DNA of 64,000 nt from Falsibacillus albus (GTDB taxonomy: Bacteria > Bacillota > Bacilli > Bacillales > DSM-25281), in the NCBI RefSeq assembly GCF_003668575.1, contig NZ_RCVZ01000002.1:1-64000 (forward strand), in the 5' to 3' direction. This document shows positions 62,501 to 64,000 of this stretch, one piece after another (positions within the stretch are counted from its first letter, which is position 1; every line of letters begins with the position of its first letter). The position numbers and the translations under genes were made by a program. The notes below the pieces were generated by a model that did no database searches, was not told where the DNA came from, and was given only the letters and a program-made list of their open reading frames with translations.

Positions 62501-62622
62501 TTGATGTCCGGTATCAATTTCAAAGGTATTTTTAATAAAGATACGGTACCCAATATGAGGATCAGGAACATTGTTACGATCGTAAACACGGGTCTCCTTA
62601 TCGAAAAATTGCTTAATTTCAA
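59536..62622 (-). CDS. RND-family efflux permease (AcrB/SwrC-like)
   Basis: The 1028-residue transporter has the RND layout: helix 1 (about 10-30), a porter domain, helices 2-6 with the proton-relay aspartate region GMLVDNAIVVIENIYRHL, a second porter domain and helices 8-12. It is closest in kind to Gram-positive SwrC/YerP, which export surfactants or other hydrophobic compounds. No membrane-fusion protein gene is nearby, as expected in a Gram-positive cell. The start is TTG 62622, with GGGAG 8 nt upstream. Confidence 0.9.
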   Translation of the reverse strand: MKLSNFSIRRPVFTIVTMFLILILGTVSLLKIPLKLIPDINPPVGVVVASYPGASPAEVVEKVTKPLEQSLSTLPGIKKIRSTSQEGSNFILLEFSWSTSIDGIENDVLQRINQTPIPEDVEQPKFLKFDPSQFPIIQLSLRSETDEKDLKKLSEKLKQELTKVKGVANVNVSGSFVDQINVQLDQEKLKKYKLSQTDVVNTIQSNNISMPGDTVLTNGKELTTRVISSLHGTDDIKKLVLSINPLTGKKIRIEDVASVDLGNKDERTITRSNQKSSLLLSVLQESDANTADVSKEFQGQLARLLKEKRYEGIKSDILFDQGDYIQQAIGNIASSLIVGGLFAMLVLFLFLRNIKSPLIIGVAIPYSVIVTFVLMYFSHFALNIMTLGALALGIGMLVDNAIVVIENIYRHLSMGKDPKKASMDGAKEVGGAITASTLTTIAVFLPVVFITGLIGQLFTQFALTISFSLFASLIVALTVIPMLASRLLKTPKGDPEARRRRSKGMNLLDRSIRWSLNHRKTVLGLSTILLLAGTLCLTKVGMEFLPATDEGTFTIGVKLENGTSLSETNKVVQSIEGQLKKEKDVDVYVSLVGSTQEDAFRGSGSTNEAEIYIKMKPLSKRNRSVFKFVDDMKGKLKDAAAKVNPSSEITYNLQSSSGTSPQTLTFSVQDTDSKRLNNTVQKIYDSLEGTKDINDISTDQMERVKEIQIDIKRDEALKAGMAPVQIAKMVNDITRGKIATQIISNSSDVYGVFVKYDSKITRNLEQLKKLQLKKPDGQFIALNQLADITIGDGPVKIERIDQQNAVQFTIKYDSKTNLGSISNVVDNKIAQLNLPGETEITFSGDRQLLDDSIDDMLLAIGLAIVLVYIVMAAQFESYKYPFVIMFTVPLMIIGVGAALYATGTSISVSSIIGVIVLAGIVVNNAIVIVEYINQRKEEGMDSYEAIVLSVKDRARPILMTALTTILGLVPLALGIGEGTEINQPMGITVIGGLVSSTFLTLFIIPVVYSYFDKSLRKKYRWNRKSSSL

Positions 62623-62854
62623 GTAAACTTCTCCCTTCAATGCTGCCCTCGAAAAATAATTTTACTGGATATATGTACCTTTAAATATAATGGATGGATA
62701 TTGTTTGATTCAACTTATTGTCTTCTCTTTTTTATAAATGGACACATTTGAATGGGATTGATATCTCTGCCCCCGCAGCTTAAATCAACTACTGGCAGGC
62801 TTTGAATAATTGCAGTTAACTATACAAAAGAGACAAAATCAAAGCATCAAAATA

Positions 62855-62877
62855 GGGCTGCCTCCTTCAGGCAGCCC
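62855..62877 (-). terminator. nhaC terminator
   Basis: The stem GGGCTGCC / GGCAGCCC lies directly beyond the nhaC stop. The gap to the RND gene (62623-62885) has no other feature. Confidence 0.7.
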
Positions 62878-62885
62878 TTCAGCCG

Positions 62886-64000
62886 TTATGCAACTGCTTT
62901 ATGTTCTTCGTCCTCGAATGTCAATGTTTTACCTGTCAAACCAAATAGAATCGTCAAAACAGGGGAAAGCAGACAAAAGATTGAAAACGGTAAATAGGAT
63001 AATGTGGAAATTCCAAGGACGTTCGATATGAATACTCCGCACACACTCCAAGGAACCAGCGGATTGATGACAGTTCCGGCGTCTTCCAATACTCGTGATA
63101 AATTTTTTCTGGCCAATCCGACTTTTTGGAATGAAGATTGAAATGTCTCACCGGTCAATAAAATGGAAAGATACTGTTCCCCCACTAAAATATTGATGCC
63201 GATGGCCGTCAGCGCCGCTGAAGCGATCGTCCGCGAACTATGGGTAAAGAGATGCTCTACTCTATTTAAAAGCACCGGGATGATACCTAGCGTGAACAAC
63301 AGGCCTCCCATACTCAAAGCGAGAATGACAAGAGAAATGGTAAACATCATACTATCAATTCCGCCTCTTGATAGTAGAGAATCGACTGCATCAATTCCTG
63401 TATGAGACACATACCCGTTAAATAAAATATTGAACAGCTCTTTGCCTCCTGCAGAATGATGAATGAATGACAGAACGATTGCCGATACGGAACTTAATGC
63501 AAGTGTCAGCAGGGCAGGCTTTTTGGCCACTGTCATGATCAATAGGATGACAATCGGAATGATGCTGTACCAATGGACAAGATCTGTTTTCAATAGCCCT
63601 TCTTGATAATGGTTGATCTTACTTAGGTCGGCCTCAGATATATCCGGTGAGAGAACCCCGAAGAAAAGCAGTGATAATATAAAAGCAGGTCCAGTCGTCC
63701 ACATCATATTGCGGATATGCTCGAATAAATCCACTTTGATGATGGATGAGGCTAAATTCGTGGTATCTGACAACGGAGACATTTTATCACCGAAGAATGC
63801 CCCAGACACAATCGCACCAGCTGTGATTGCTTCTGAAAGCCCAAGAGCATTGGATATTCCAAGAAATGCGATGCCGATTGTGGCAATGGTCGTCAAGGAA
63901 CTGCCGATGCATACCCCGACGATCGATGTCACGATGAATGCCAATGCGTAAAAGAACTTTGGTGTCACGATGCTGAATCCACTGTATATCAAAGTGGGGA
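62886..64000 (-). CDS. nhaC: NhaC-type Na+/H+ antiporter (5' part outside window)
   Basis: At least 371 codons of a multi-helix antiporter are present; the frame continues past the window end and the real start is not seen. Conserved NhaC segments include GAFFGDKMSPLSDTTNLAS and NPLVPWSVCGVF. It exchanges Na+ for H+ to control pH and sodium. A terminator closes it. Confidence 0.88.
   Translation of the reverse strand, partial: PTLIYSGFSIVTPKFFYALAFIVTSIVGVCIGSSLTTIATIGIAFLGISNALGLSEAITAGAIVSGAFFGDKMSPLSDTTNLASSIIKVDLFEHIRNMMWTTGPAFILSLLFFGVLSPDISEADLSKINHYQEGLLKTDLVHWYSIIPIVILLIMTVAKKPALLTLALSSVSAIVLSFIHHSAGGKELFNILFNGYVSHTGIDAVDSLLSRGGIDSMMFTISLVILALSMGGLLFTLGIIPVLLNRVEHLFTHSSRTIASAALTAIGINILVGEQYLSILLTGETFQSSFQKVGLARKNLSRVLEDAGTVINPLVPWSVCGVFISNVLGISTLSYLPFSIFCLLSPVLTILFGLTGKTLTFEDEEHKAVA

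Noticed and set aside
1-64000. CRISPR arrays, tRNA/rRNA genes, insertion sequences, prophage
   Set aside because: None seen: no regularly spaced repeats, no transposase or phage structural genes, no tRNA-like cloverleaf recognised.

Overview
The window is AT-rich chromosomal DNA from an endospore-forming member of the Bacillaceae (Bacillus sensu lato). Evidence: an alpha/beta-type SASP, two Spo0E-type phosphatases, KinD- and KinE-type sporulation kinases, a SleB-type cell-wall hydrolase, SigI/RsgI, CtsR boxes, S-box and yybP-ykoY riboswitches, and strong AGGAGG ribosome binding sites with many TTG/GTG starts. From 0 to about 56 kb the gene order follows, in inverted orientation, the Bacillus subtilis ykoY-sigI-rsgI-sspD-ktrD-ykrP-kinE-ogt-mtn-ykvA-spo0E-mhqR-kinD-clpE-ykvI-ykvS-ykvT-ptsHI-ykwC-patA-cheV-ykyB segment (synteny recalled, not searched). 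Several B. subtilis genes of that segment are absent here, including htpX, motAB, the que genes, ptsG/glcT and kinA. I cannot name the genus.

Layout. 0-6.7 kb: ykyB, an SpoT-like HD hydrolase, cheV, an RDD membrane protein, corA, patA, a small basic protein and ykwC. 6.7-10.8 kb: an SDR with a degenerate active site, ptsHI and two candidate C-rich small RNAs. 10.8-15.7 kb: iron-export-type ABC genes fetAB downstream of a MoxR-DUF58-DUF4129 operon. 15.7-23.3 kb: PilZ protein, small haem-oxidase-like membrane protein, SDR, Spo0E-like peptide, ykvT, ykvS, DUF2254 protein, a lipoprotein and ykvI. 23.3-32.8 kb: clpE with three CtsR boxes, an M3 oligopeptidase, mhqR, a 5'-nucleotidase-like phosphoesterase, kinD, spo0E and ykvA.

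33-41.2 kb holds a complete methionine salvage set: mtnWXBD and mtnKA each behind its own SAM-I riboswitch, with mtnE and mtnU between them. MtnK and MtnA turn methylthioribose into methylthioribulose-1-phosphate; MtnB, MtnW, MtnX and MtnD convert it to ketomethylthiobutyrate; MtnE transaminates that to methionine and MtnU probably clears the by-product. 41.3-46.6 kb: GNAT and ArsR/DUF2087 pair with a 46-bp perfect palindrome, ogt (apparently an ATC start), kinE and ykrP. 46.8-56.5 kb: a B12/radical SAM protein, a gamma-SASP-like small gene, ktrD, sspD, sigI-rsgI, a DUF5667 secreted protein, and a TerC-type exporter behind a yybP-ykoY riboswitch. 56.7-64 kb: a two-gene reductase/aldehyde dehydrogenase operon, an RND exporter and an NhaC antiporter cut by the window end.

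There is no prophage, insertion sequence, CRISPR array, rRNA or tRNA. The most unusual non-coding content is a dispersed palindromic repeat family (at least seven copies or fragments with compensatory arm changes) and the two related C-rich RNA candidates next to ptsI and ykwC.
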